DNA of 64,000 bases from Alcanivorax sp. (lineage in GTDB: Bacteria > Pseudomonadota > Gammaproteobacteria > Pseudomonadales > Alcanivoracaceae): positions 868,001 to 932,000 of the forward strand of contig NZ_CP080267.1 in the NCBI RefSeq assembly GCF_019431375.1, read 5' to 3'. Position numbers and translations under genes: made by a program. How positions within the stretch are numbered: the first letter of the stretch is position 1; every line of letters begins with the position of its first letter. Positions 34,971 through 43,942 of this stretch are shown in pieces. The notes under the pieces were generated by a model. It was not told where the DNA came from, did no database searches, and worked only from the letters and a program-made list of their open reading frames with translations.

Positions 34971-35927
34971 TCAGTAATCCGGATAGCTGGCCAGAGCATC
35001 CAGCAGCCGCCAGCGATGCACATCACCGGTATCCGGCGCCAACGTCAGGCCCGGCAACTCCAGACCATAGGGCTGGCGCTGCTGGTCCAGTTGCAAAACC
35101 CAGTAGCACAGTATGGAAAGTCGCTGCTCCTCGCCGAGGCCCTGCAAACGATCCCAGCGCAACCACAAACGGCCGCCCACCGGTTCCTCGAACTGCTTGA
35201 TATTCAAGCCGCGACCCCGTGCGTAACCTTTCCAGTCTACCCGGCGAAGGGAGTCCCCTGGAGTGTAGCTGCGCAGCCCCTGGAATTCGTCATTGCCTGA
35301 CTGGCCACTGCTGAACGCCTGCTGATTTTCCTTGCCGCCATCTGCCGGGCAATCCAGACTTTCCTCCGGCCGTGGCCAGGCCAGACAATAGTGGTCCAGC
35401 GATACATAGGACCAGGTGCGTAACAACCCCAGCGGAAAGCGGCTTTCCACCTTGAGGCGAGGTGCCGCCACCCTCCCTCGTTCTGTCAGTGGCAGATTCA
35501 GCCACAGGCTTTCTTCTTCACCTCTGCGGATACTGATCTGCTGGCCGTCCTGACCACGCCAGCGGAACCAGACGCAATGGTGATCTCGTCGCTGGGCAAA
35601 CAATACGAGTTCCAACGCGCCTTCCTCTCCCGCAAAACCGGATTCGCTATCCCCGTTACGCATGCCCAGGGCAAACAGATTCCGGAAGGTATGCAGAATC
35701 GCCACCATGAACAAGCTGGCGAGCAGGAAGGACAAGGCCAGAATCAGATTGTTTTCGTAATTGATGCCGCCGATGAAAAGCAGCGCCGCCACCAGCAGAT
35801 AAAAGAAACCGTAACCGGTCGGAAAAATAAATATGCGGCGCCGATCCAGCACGATCTGCCTGGCCGGAGGCAAGCGCCGGGCCAGCCAGCGTTCATAAAG
35901 GTCCCGTATCGGCGCCGGCAGCTGCAT
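34971..35927 (-). CDS. DUF58 domain protein, partner of MoxR
   Basis: 318 residues. Two membrane helices close to the N-terminus (about 35-80) are followed by a beta-rich stretch and the DUF58 core with GLRSYTPGDSLRRVDWKGYARG and the LxWD segment. DUF58 proteins are usually encoded next to MoxR ATPases and transglutaminases, where they probably act as their membrane-bound targets or adaptors. It starts 3 bases after the moxR stop and ends 8 bases before tgpA, so the three are one operon. Confidence 0.9.
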   Translation of the reverse strand: MQLPAPIRDLYERWLARRLPPARQIVLDRRRIFIFPTGYGFFYLLVAALLFIGGINYENNLILALSFLLASLFMVAILHTFRNLFALGMRNGDSESGFAGEEGALELVLFAQRRDHHCVWFRWRGQDGQQISIRRGEEESLWLNLPLTERGRVAAPRLKVESRFPLGLLRTWSYVSLDHYCLAWPRPEESLDCPADGGKENQQAFSSGQSGNDEFQGLRSYTPGDSLRRVDWKGYARGRGLNIKQFEEPVGGRLWLRWDRLQGLGEEQRLSILCYWVLQLDQQRQPYGLELPGLTLAPDTGDVHRWRLLDALASYPDY

Positions 35928-35930
35928 GGA

Positions 35931-36842
35931 TTAGCGACGTATGACTGGCACGGACTGCAGCAGGGACTGGGTAATGGCCGCCACACTCCCCCCCTGACGA
36001 GCACTCAGACGGTGCTCCGCCACGGATGGCCATACCGCCTGCACATCTTCCGGCAATACATAATCCCTGCCACTGACCAGGGCCCAGGCCCGGGCTGCCT
36101 TGAGCAAGCCCAGGCCGGCTCGGGGAGACAGCCCAGCGACGAAACGGTCATCGGAACGGGTGGTATCCAGCAAACGCTGAACATAGTCCAGCAACTCATG
36201 GCTGGCGCGGACTTTACCCACCACCCGTGACAACTTGATCAACCCTTCACTATTAATCACTGACTGCAGCTCACGAACCTGCTCACGCAGGTCGCCACCA
36301 GCCAATAGCTGCAGCTCAACTTCAGGGGCCGGGTAGCCCAGGGAAATCCGCATCAGAAAACGATCAAGCTGCGATTCGGGCAACACGAACGTGCCCGCCT
36401 GATCTACCGGATTCTGGGTAGCGATAACAAAGAAGGGTTGCGGCAAGATCCGGGTCACCCCGTCCAGGGTCACCTGTCGCTCTTCCATGGCTTCAAGCAG
36501 CGCACTCTGGGTTTTCGGTGTGGCCCGATTGATTTCATCCGCCAGTAGTAACTGGGTGAAAACCGGACCTTCACGAAGGGAAAACTGCTGTGTGTTGGGA
36601 TCGAATACGGAGACGCCGAGAATATCCGCCGGCAACATATCACTGGTGAACTGCACCCGCCGGTACTCAAGCTTGAACACCCGGGCCAAAGCATGAGCAA
36701 GCGTGGTTTTCCCCATGCCAGGCAGGTCTTCGATAAGCAGATGGCCATTGGCCAGCATGCAGGTAAGCGCGAGCTTCAATTGTTCTTCTTTGCCCAGTAC
36801 CACGCGGCCCACCTGGGCCAGGGCTTTATCCAGTGCCTGCAT
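35931..36842 (-). CDS. MoxR family AAA+ ATPase
   Basis: 303 residues. The Walker A variant DLPGMGKT (39-46) is typical of MoxR, with Walker B LLADEINRA and sensor 1 region VIATQNP. MoxR ATPases act as chaperone-like factors in complex maturation. It is the first gene of the moxR-DUF58-tgpA operon. Start ATG at 36840-36842. The 90 bases before it hold a short hairpin just after the metZ stop (36916-36930). Confidence 0.92.
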   Translation of the reverse strand: MQALDKALAQVGRVVLGKEEQLKLALTCMLANGHLLIEDLPGMGKTTLAHALARVFKLEYRRVQFTSDMLPADILGVSVFDPNTQQFSLREGPVFTQLLLADEINRATPKTQSALLEAMEERQVTLDGVTRILPQPFFVIATQNPVDQAGTFVLPESQLDRFLMRISLGYPAPEVELQLLAGGDLREQVRELQSVINSEGLIKLSRVVGKVRASHELLDYVQRLLDTTRSDDRFVAGLSPRAGLGLLKAARAWALVSGRDYVLPEDVQAVWPSVAEHRLSARQGGSVAAITQSLLQSVPVIRR

Positions 36843-36934
36843 GATTCCCCTTGATTCTGTATTGACCGGGCGCTATCGGTGAGATGCCGCCTTCTTTTGC
36901 GAGGGGTCAGCCAGCAAGCGCCAGGCGCTTATTG

Positions 36935-38146
36935 TTATGCGCTAGCGATCGCCTGCAATCCCCGGCTCAAATCCGCCTTAAGGTCATTGACCGATTCCAG
37001 GCCAATAGCAAGACGAATCAGATTTTCGGTGACTCCGGCCCGCTGTTTTTCTTCCTCTTTCACACGCCCATGAGTTGTTGAGGCTGGGTGCGTGATCGTC
37101 GTTTTAACATCTCCCAGATTAGCGGTAATGGAAATCAGCCGGGTGGCATCAATAAAGCGCCAGGCTGCCTGCCGATCCCTGCAGCCTGCGGCATCTTCCA
37201 CTTCAATGGACATGACCGCACCATAACCGGACTGCTGTTTACCGGCCAATGCATGTTGGGGGTGATTCTTCAGACCGGCATAGTGCACCCGAACAATACC
37301 TGGCTGGCTTTCCAGCCACTCAGCCAGCTCCTGGGTGCGAGCACTCTGTGCTTCCATGCGTAATTTCAGTGTCTCCAGGCCCTTCAGGAATACCCAGGCG
37401 TTAAAAGGGCTCATACAGGCACCGGCGGAACGGACAAAGCCCAGCACTTCTTCCATTTCTGCTTTTGGACCCACTACGGCACCACCAAGGCAGCGGCCCT
37501 GGCCATCCAGGTATTTAGTGGCACTGTGAATGATGATGTCCGCCCCAAGATCCAGGGGTTTCTGCAGGGCTGGGGTACAAAAACAGTTATCCACCACCAG
37601 CAAGGCGCCGTTGTCATGGGCCAGTTTGGCAAGGGCCCGGATATCGCCAATTTCTGACAACGGGTTGGACGGCGTCTCCAGATAGAGGATCCGGGTTTCC
37701 GGGCGAATTGCCGCTTCCCAGTCCTTCAATTCACTCAGATCCACCAAAGACGTTTCGATACCGAACTTGGCCAGGTATTTGTCAAACACCACATTGGTGG
37801 TACCGAATACACTGCGAGAACTGACAATGTGGTCGCCCGGTGACAGCAGGGAAAAGAAGGTGCCACTGATAGCGGCCATACCAGAGGCGAAGGCCACACA
37901 GGCTTCACCTCCCTCCAGGGCTGCCAGACGCTGCTCGAAAGCCCGTACGGTGGGATTGGTGAAGCGGGAATAGATATTGCCCGGTTCCTGTCCCCCGAAG
38001 CGAGCCGCGGCCTGCGCCGCACTTTCATAGACGAAACTGGAGGTCAGAAAAATCGGATCCGAGTGAGCCATCTCGTCCGTACGCAACTGTGCGGTGCGGA
38101 TAGCCAGGGTTTCCACATCAAGTTGTGTCGGATCCAGATCGTTCAT
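36935..38146 (-). CDS. metZ: O-succinylhomoserine sulfhydrylase
   Basis: 403 residues from ATG at 38144-38146 (GAGG six bases before). PLP enzyme of the Cys/Met metabolism family. The PLP lysine is K211 in HSATKYLDGQGR. It makes homocysteine from O-succinylhomoserine and sulfide in methionine synthesis, as in Pseudomonas. It directly follows purF, the same order as in Pseudomonas. Cystathionine gamma-synthase or an O-acetylhomoserine enzyme are less likely given this context. Confidence 0.92.
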   Translation of the reverse strand: MNDLDPTQLDVETLAIRTAQLRTDEMAHSDPIFLTSSFVYESAAQAAARFGGQEPGNIYSRFTNPTVRAFEQRLAALEGGEACVAFASGMAAISGTFFSLLSPGDHIVSSRSVFGTTNVVFDKYLAKFGIETSLVDLSELKDWEAAIRPETRILYLETPSNPLSEIGDIRALAKLAHDNGALLVVDNCFCTPALQKPLDLGADIIIHSATKYLDGQGRCLGGAVVGPKAEMEEVLGFVRSAGACMSPFNAWVFLKGLETLKLRMEAQSARTQELAEWLESQPGIVRVHYAGLKNHPQHALAGKQQSGYGAVMSIEVEDAAGCRDRQAAWRFIDATRLISITANLGDVKTTITHPASTTHGRVKEEEKQRAGVTENLIRLAIGLESVNDLKADLSRGLQAIASA

Positions 38147-38176
38147 TGATAGCCTCAATTTTCCTTTGGGTCGTGC

Positions 38177-39700
38177 TCAGTTCGTGTTGTGCAAATCGAT
38201 AATCTCGTTATCTGCCAGGGCCTGGGTTTTTTCATTACTGCCCTTGGCCATGTCATTGCGACGAGCTTCAAGACTTGCCAGATACTCCGGTGTGATATTG
38301 CCCGCCAGATACGTTCCATTGAACACGGAACAGTCAAAGGACTCCACCCCGGGATTGCCTTCCTTGCAAGTCTCCACCAGATCTTCCAGGTCCTGGTAAA
38401 TCAACTTGTCAGCACCGATCAGTTTGCCAATTTCTTCGGTGGTACGGCCATGGGCAATCAGTTCCTGTGCTGCCGGCATATCAATGCCATAGACATTGGG
38501 ATACTGCACCGCTGGAGCCGCAGAAGCGAAATACACTTTACGGGCACCGGCTTCGCGCGCCATCTGGATAATCTCGTTGCAGGTCGTTCCACGCACAATG
38601 GAGTCATCCACCAGCAGGACATTCTTGCCCTTGAACTCCAGCTCGATGGCATTCAGCTTCTGACGCACAGATTTCTTGCGCTGCTGCTGACCGGGCATGA
38701 TGAAGGTACGGCCGATATAACGATTCTTGATGAAGCCTTCGCGATATTTCACGCCCAAATGGTTGGCCATCTGCAGAGCCGAAGTACGGCTGGTATCAGG
38801 AATAGGAATCACCACGTCGATATCGTGGTCCGGCCATTCACGTTCCACTTTTTCTGCCAGTTTCTCGCCCATGCGCAACCGGGCCTTGTACACCGAAATG
38901 CCGTCGATGATGGAATCCGGACGTGCCAGGTATACCTGTTCGAAAATGCACGGGTGCAGGCTGGGATTGTCGGCACACTGGCGGGTGTGCATCTCCCCTT
39001 CGGCGGTGATATAGATGGCTTCGCCCGGCTCCAGATCACGTTCGATATGAAAGCCCAGAGAAGACAATGCCACGGATTCGGAAGCCACCATGTACTCGGG
39101 CCCGTCCGGGGTATCCTTGCGACCGAAACAGACTGGCCGAATACCATGAGGGTCACGGAACGCCAGGATGCCGTAACCGGTAATCATGGCCACCACCGCA
39201 TAGGCCCCTTCCACCCGCTTGTGTACTGCGGCAACCGCGTCAAAGATATCGTCCGGTTCAGGCTGCAACTTGCCCAGACTCTGCAGTTCGTGGGCGAACA
39301 CATTCAACAGCACCTCGGAATCAGAGGTGGTATTGATATGGCGCAGATCAGCCCGGAAGATATGCTCGGCCAGTTCCTCGGCATTGGTGAGATTGCCGTT
39401 GTGGGCCAGAGTGATGCCGTAGGGGGAATTCACATAGAACGGCTGGGCTTCCGCTGAGCTGGAGCTGCCCGCGGTGGGATAACGCACATGGCCAATCCCC
39501 ATGTTGCCAACCAAGCGGCGCATATGACGGGTGCGAAACACATCGCGCACCATGCCGTTGTCCTTGCGCAGATAGAGACGATCTCCGTCACAGGTAACGA
39601 TACCGGCTGCATCCTGCCCCCGATGCTGAAGGACTGTCAGCGCATCATAAATGCCCTGGTTCACATAGCTATGGCCGACAATGCCCACAATGCCGCACAT
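38177..39700 (-). CDS. purF: Amidophosphoribosyltransferase
   Basis: 507 residues. First committed step of purine synthesis: PRPP plus glutamine to phosphoribosylamine. It begins MCGIVGIVG, so Cys2 becomes the N-terminal nucleophile of the glutaminase domain after Met removal. The PRPP-binding loop LLVDDSIVRGTT lies in the C-terminal phosphoribosyltransferase domain. Start ATG at 39698-39700. It follows cvpA with a gap of 66 bases, as in E. coli and Pseudomonas. Confidence 0.97.
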   Translation of the reverse strand: MCGIVGIVGHSYVNQGIYDALTVLQHRGQDAAGIVTCDGDRLYLRKDNGMVRDVFRTRHMRRLVGNMGIGHVRYPTAGSSSSAEAQPFYVNSPYGITLAHNGNLTNAEELAEHIFRADLRHINTTSDSEVLLNVFAHELQSLGKLQPEPDDIFDAVAAVHKRVEGAYAVVAMITGYGILAFRDPHGIRPVCFGRKDTPDGPEYMVASESVALSSLGFHIERDLEPGEAIYITAEGEMHTRQCADNPSLHPCIFEQVYLARPDSIIDGISVYKARLRMGEKLAEKVEREWPDHDIDVVIPIPDTSRTSALQMANHLGVKYREGFIKNRYIGRTFIMPGQQQRKKSVRQKLNAIELEFKGKNVLLVDDSIVRGTTCNEIIQMAREAGARKVYFASAAPAVQYPNVYGIDMPAAQELIAHGRTTEEIGKLIGADKLIYQDLEDLVETCKEGNPGVESFDCSVFNGTYLAGNITPEYLASLEARRNDMAKGSNEKTQALADNEIIDLHNTN

Positions 39701-39766
39701 GGTACTTTCCTCTCGTTAGGGCCTGTGACACCGTCAGTATGAACGATGTTTACACACCCTCGTTGC

Positions 39767-40252
39767 TTATACGTTCATGATCAGAGCGAGCAGTTTCTCG
39801 CCCATATCCCGGGTCCACGCTTCCATCATGACCAGATGCGGAACCAGGGTGGATTCTTGCCACCATGGGTCGGCGCCAAAAAGATGCCGCCCCAGGGCTA
39901 CCAGCACGACCATCAGCAGCACCCCTCGCAAGGCGCCGAAGACCATACCCAGCAATCGATCAGTACTGCTCAGCCCGGTGACACGGATCAGCTCACCGAG
40001 CAGATGGTTAATGAGGGCGCCAACCACCAGCGTCAAGACAAACAGCAGGCCGAAAGCAACGGCGGCACGGAGGCTGGGGGTAGCGATCTGATCCTGGAGA
40101 AGAAGATCCAGAGCCGGACTGAACAGGCGCGCGATGATAAAGGCCGCCACCCAGGTGAGCAACGAAAAGGCTTCGCGGGTGAAGCCTCGGCGCACGCTCA
40201 GCAAAGCGGAAATTGCGATGACGATCAGAATGATGGCGTCTGCCAGATTCAT
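39767..40252 (-). CDS. cvpA: Colicin V production family membrane protein CvpA
   Basis: 161 residues with about four membrane helices and the CvpA-type sequence FTREAFSLLTWVAAFIIA (as RRGFTREAFSLLTW and following). Inner-membrane protein named for colicin V production; its molecular role is unclear but it affects envelope stress tolerance in other species. Position before purF is the conserved one. Start ATG at 40250-40252. Confidence 0.93.
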   Translation of the reverse strand: MNLADAIILIVIAISALLSVRRGFTREAFSLLTWVAAFIIARLFSPALDLLLQDQIATPSLRAAVAFGLLFVLTLVVGALINHLLGELIRVTGLSSTDRLLGMVFGALRGVLLMVVLVALGRHLFGADPWWQESTLVPHLVMMEAWTRDMGEKLLALIMNV

Positions 40253-40400
40253 GTAAAGCGTGCTCTCGCCGGCGGATAAACGCTTGTCCCGAGGTGAGTT
40301 GGAGCCTTTGTCAGCCGCAGGCCACCCGGGAAATTCAGAGCGCGAAGTTTAACAGAGGCCGAACCACTTGCCCATGGATACAGCCAGTGGATGGTGGCAA

Positions 40401-41015
40401 TCAGGGTGCGTAGATCCGCACCAGCCCCTTGAAGCCAAAACGGCTGTCATCCGCCAGCTGCTGGCGGGTCCGCTCGGCATCCTTCTTGTGGATTTCCGGT
40501 CCCACCATCACACGATGAACGACCTTGCCCTGGTGACTGTCGGTTTCGCTATAGGCCCGATAGCCGGCGGCTTTCAGCTTGTCCACCATGCCGGCTGCAT
40601 TATCTGCGCTGGAATAACTGCCCACCTGGACCACAAAACCAGCCAAAACCGGCCCGTCATCCTGATCCGCCGGCGGCGGTACCGGGGCATCGTCAGCCAG
40701 CGGCGCAGTCTGGCTGTCTTCACGGGCAACCTCGGCAGACTTTTCGGTGCTGTCCGTCTCGGCGTGTAACTGCTCTTCTGCGGCCTCCTTGACCGCCTGA
40801 CGCTCAGACTGGATACGTTCCGCCGCCGCGCTTTCCATGTCTGCAGACACTACCGGCTCCACATTCACCGCCGTCATCTCCGGCTGATCCGGTATTTGCA
40901 TATCCAGCGCATTGCGGATCTGTTCCGGTGACCGGAACACAAAGGGCGCCAGCACGGCGGCCAGAACCAACAACAGGACAATGCCGATAATGCGCTGGCG
41001 GGTTCGTTTATCCAC
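40401..41015 (-). CDS. SPOR domain protein, DedD-like
   Basis: 204 residues from GTG at 41013-41015, chosen because GGGGAG lies just upstream; a TTG at 41037-41039 is the less likely alternative. One membrane helix at about residues 9-27, a Glu/Ala-rich linker, and a C-terminal SPOR domain (about 122-200; GFVVQVGSYSSADNA, HRVMVGPEIHKKDAE). SPOR domains bind denuded glycan at the septum, so a role in cell division like DedD is expected. It overlaps the end of folC by 8 bp, as in the usual folC-dedD-cvpA-purF order. Confidence 0.9.
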   Translation of the reverse strand: MDKRTRQRIIGIVLLLVLAAVLAPFVFRSPEQIRNALDMQIPDQPEMTAVNVEPVVSADMESAAAERIQSERQAVKEAAEEQLHAETDSTEKSAEVAREDSQTAPLADDAPVPPPADQDDGPVLAGFVVQVGSYSSADNAAGMVDKLKAAGYRAYSETDSHQGKVVHRVMVGPEIHKKDAERTRQQLADDSRFGFKGLVRIYAP

Positions 41016-42243
41016 CTTGCTCTCCCCTCGCTTCCGCAACGGTATAGAAAGACCCGAAGATTAGCACCTGATCGTGACGCTGTGCAGCATCCAGAGCGCC
41101 CTGCAGTGCCTCGGAAACACTGCCATACTGACGATATGATGCCTGCGACGGCAAAGCAGCCGCCAGCCTGGCGGGCGATGCCGCCCTTGCCATGGCTGGC
41201 GCTGCCAGATGCCAATTCACCGGCTGACCGGCAAATAACGCCACCACCTCATCAATGGGCTTGTCCGCCATCATCCCGAACACCAGATGCCGCCGCCCTT
41301 CACAGGGAGGCAACAGCTGCAGGAAACGGGTCACGGCCGGCAGGTTGTGGCCCACATCAAACCAGCAGTCATGTCCCTGCAGCTGCCGGAATTCACAACG
41401 ACCGAACAGGGTCACATCCGCCACTGCCGCGCAATCCTGTGCATCGACGACAATTCCGGCCAGGCTAAGCGCCTGGCAGGCCGTTGCCAGGTTATCCCGG
41501 CCCAGGATCACCTTGGAGGGAAAGGCCAACTCGCGGCCATCACTGAGCGTGACGCCTTGCTCGGTGAGGCGGAAATCACGGCCGGCAAAAACCGGCTCCG
41601 CCGCATAGTGTTCTGCCAGGGCAGGAAGATTTTCCGGCCAGTCTTCCTCGCCGAAAACCAGAGGCCTGCCGGGACGGGCGATGCCGCATTTTTCGCCGGC
41701 AATAGCTTCTCGTGTTTCGCCCAGCCAGTCCTGATGATCCAGCCCCACCGAGGTGACCACCGCCACATCCGGATCAACGATATTCACCGCATCAAGCCGG
41801 CCACCCAAGCCTACTTCCAGCAGCACCAGATCGGCCTCGCTTTGCCGGAACAACCATAGTGCCGCCAGGGTACTGAACTCGAAATAGGTCAGGGAAATGT
41901 CCAGGCGAGCCTGTTGCACCTGCGCAAATGCCTCACAGAGCTGCTGATCAGAGGCCTGTCCATGGGGCAGACGCACGCGCTCATTGAAACGGTGCAGATG
42001 AGGAGAGGTATAGAGACAGACTCGACGGCCATGACGCTCCGCGAGGGACTGCATCAGGCTCAGGGTGGAACCTTTACCGTTGGTACCGGCCACGGTGATC
42101 ACCGGCACCGGCATCGTGTCCACCCCAAGACGACGGGCTACCTGCCGGATACGTTCCAGGCCCAGTTCGATTTCGGTGGGATGCATGGCCTCGATCCGCT
42201 CCAGCCAGGCGGCCAGAGCGGAAGCGGCGGAATCATCAGTCAT
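41008..42243 (-). CDS. folC: Bifunctional folylpolyglutamate/dihydrofolate synthase
   Basis: 411 residues from ATG at 42241-42243 (a TTG directly before is possible). It adds glutamate to dihydropteroate and then to folates. The ATP-binding loop is GTNGKGST near residues 53-60. It overlaps accD by 8 bp at its start and the SPOR gene by 8 bp at its end. The ribosome site before the ATG is weak, which suggests coupling to accD. Confidence 0.95.
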   Translation of the reverse strand: MTDDSAASALAAWLERIEAMHPTEIELGLERIRQVARRLGVDTMPVPVITVAGTNGKGSTLSLMQSLAERHGRRVCLYTSPHLHRFNERVRLPHGQASDQQLCEAFAQVQQARLDISLTYFEFSTLAALWLFRQSEADLVLLEVGLGGRLDAVNIVDPDVAVVTSVGLDHQDWLGETREAIAGEKCGIARPGRPLVFGEEDWPENLPALAEHYAAEPVFAGRDFRLTEQGVTLSDGRELAFPSKVILGRDNLATACQALSLAGIVVDAQDCAAVADVTLFGRCEFRQLQGHDCWFDVGHNLPAVTRFLQLLPPCEGRRHLVFGMMADKPIDEVVALFAGQPVNWHLAAPAMARAASPARLAAALPSQASYRQYGSVSEALQGALDAAQRHDQVLIFGSFYTVAEARGEQGG

Positions 42244-43117
42244 CAACAGTCTGGAGGGACCAGCCCATCATGTTCGCCAGCAAGCGATGGAGAGTGTCGC
42301 GCATATCGTGGCGGGACACGATCATATCGATAGCACCATGATCCAGCAGGAATTCACTGCGCTGGAAGCCCTCAGGCAATTTCTGTCGCACGGTCTGCTC
42401 AATAACCCGGGGCCCGGCAAAACCGATCAGGGCGTTGGGCTCAGCCACATTTACGTCACCAAGCATGGCCAGGGACGCAGAAACGCCACCATAGACCGGA
42501 TCGGTAAGCACAGAGATAAACGGTAAACCCGCCTGGCGCATCTTTTCCAGCGCTGCGCTGGTCTTGGCCATCTGCATCAGGGAGAACAGGGCTTCCTGCA
42601 TACGCGCCCCGCCACTGGCAGAAAAACACACCAGCGGCAGCTTTTGCTCCAGGCACACATCTACAGCACGAACAAAACGCTCGCCGACCACGGAGCCCAT
42701 GGAACCGCCCATGAAGTTGAATTCGAAGGCACAGGCCACCAGGGGCTCTCCGTGCAGAGTGCCTTTCAGGGCAATCAGCGCGTCGTTTTCTTCGGTGGCT
42801 TTCTGGGCAGCAACCAGACGGTCTTTGTATTTCTTGGAGTCCTTGAACTTGAGACGGTCCACCGGTGCCAGTTCCGTACCGATTTCCGTCTGCGCGCCTT
42901 CGTCCAGAAACAGCTTGAGCCGCCGCCGAGCATTGATACGCAGGTGATGCTCACACTTCGGGCAAACATCCATGTTGCGGTCCAGTTCAGGCCGGTACAC
43001 CACCCCGTCGCAGCGTGGGCACTTACGCCACAGCCCCTCGGGAATGTTGTTGCGCCGGTTTTCCTGGGGGCGACGTACTGCAGGCAGGATTTTTTCCAGC
43101 CAGTTGCTGTTGCTCAT
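42236..43117 (-). CDS. accD: Acetyl-CoA carboxylase, carboxyltransferase subunit beta
   Basis: 293 residues. Zinc ribbon with C33, C36, C52 and C55, then the carboxyltransferase domain (GGSMGSVVGERFVRA, SASGGARMQE). With AccA it transfers CO2 from biotin to acetyl-CoA, making malonyl-CoA. Start ATG at 43115-43117. It lies between trpA and folC, the conserved gammaproteobacterial accD-folC pair. Confidence 0.97.
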   Translation of the reverse strand: MSNSNWLEKILPAVRRPQENRRNNIPEGLWRKCPRCDGVVYRPELDRNMDVCPKCEHHLRINARRRLKLFLDEGAQTEIGTELAPVDRLKFKDSKKYKDRLVAAQKATEENDALIALKGTLHGEPLVACAFEFNFMGGSMGSVVGERFVRAVDVCLEQKLPLVCFSASGGARMQEALFSLMQMAKTSAALEKMRQAGLPFISVLTDPVYGGVSASLAMLGDVNVAEPNALIGFAGPRVIEQTVRQKLPEGFQRSEFLLDHGAIDMIVSRHDMRDTLHRLLANMMGWSLQTVDD

Positions 43118-43129
43118 GCAAAGGTCCCG

Positions 43130-43933
43130 TTACTGATCCATAGCGTTGCGCATGGCGGCCAGGATGTCACTGATGGCCTTGTTGATCGCCCCCGGGTTAT
43201 CCGGATTGGCAGCGATCTGGTTCACCAGAGCACTACCTACGACCACACCGTCGGACACCCGGCTCACCGCCTGTGCAGATTCAGCGTCTTTGATACCAAA
43301 GCCGACACCAATGGGCAATTGAGCAAGGTTGCGAATTGTTTCAACCCGGCTGGCCACTTCGTCCACATTCAGGGATGCGGAGCCGGTAACCCCCTTCAGG
43401 GACACGTAATACAGGTAGCCAGAGCCGGCCTTGCCAATCAGCTTGATACGGGCATCCGAAGTGGTGGGTGCCACCAGGAAAATCATGTCCAGCTCGTGGG
43501 CATCCATCACAGGTTTGATTTCCAGCGCCTCTTCCGGCGGCAGATCCACCAGCAGGATGCCATCCACGCCGGCTTGAGAGGCGGCCTTGGCAAAGCTTTC
43601 GTAGCCAAGCGCTTCCACCGGGTTCAGATAGCCCATCAGTACCACCGGGGTCCGGGTATCGCGCTCGCGGAACTCCTTGACCATGGCCAGCACATCATGG
43701 GTAGAGGTGCCATGGGCCAGGGCCCGCTCACAGGCCTTCTGAATCACCGGGCCATCGGCCATGGGATCCGAGAAAGGCACCCCCAGCTCAATGATGTCGG
43801 CACCGGCTTCCACCATGGCGTGCATCAGTGGCACCGTCACTTCCTTGCTGGAATCACCGGCGGTCACAAAGGGAATCAGGGCCTTGCGGTTCTGCTCGGC
43901 CAGCCGCTGAAAACAGCTTTCAATACGACGCAT
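43130..43933 (-). CDS. trpA: Tryptophan synthase alpha chain
   Basis: 267 residues. Splits indole-3-glycerol phosphate to indole; catalytic E49 and D60 (IELGVPFSDPMADGP) are at the E. coli positions. TIM barrel, forms the alpha2-beta2 complex with TrpB, whose gene is 9 bases upstream. Start ATG at 43931-43933. Confidence 0.97.
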   Translation of the reverse strand: MRRIESCFQRLAEQNRKALIPFVTAGDSSKEVTVPLMHAMVEAGADIIELGVPFSDPMADGPVIQKACERALAHGTSTHDVLAMVKEFRERDTRTPVVLMGYLNPVEALGYESFAKAASQAGVDGILLVDLPPEEALEIKPVMDAHELDMIFLVAPTTSDARIKLIGKAGSGYLYYVSLKGVTGSASLNVDEVASRVETIRNLAQLPIGVGFGIKDAESAQAVSRVSDGVVVGSALVNQIAANPDNPGAINKAISDILAAMRNAMDQ

Positions 43934-43942
43934 TACTGCTCC

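Noticed and set aside
36916..36930. Terminator after metZ
   Set aside because: The palindrome AAGCGCC-A-GGCGCTT is too tight to form a good loop with full stem and has no T-run on the minus strand; left unannotated.
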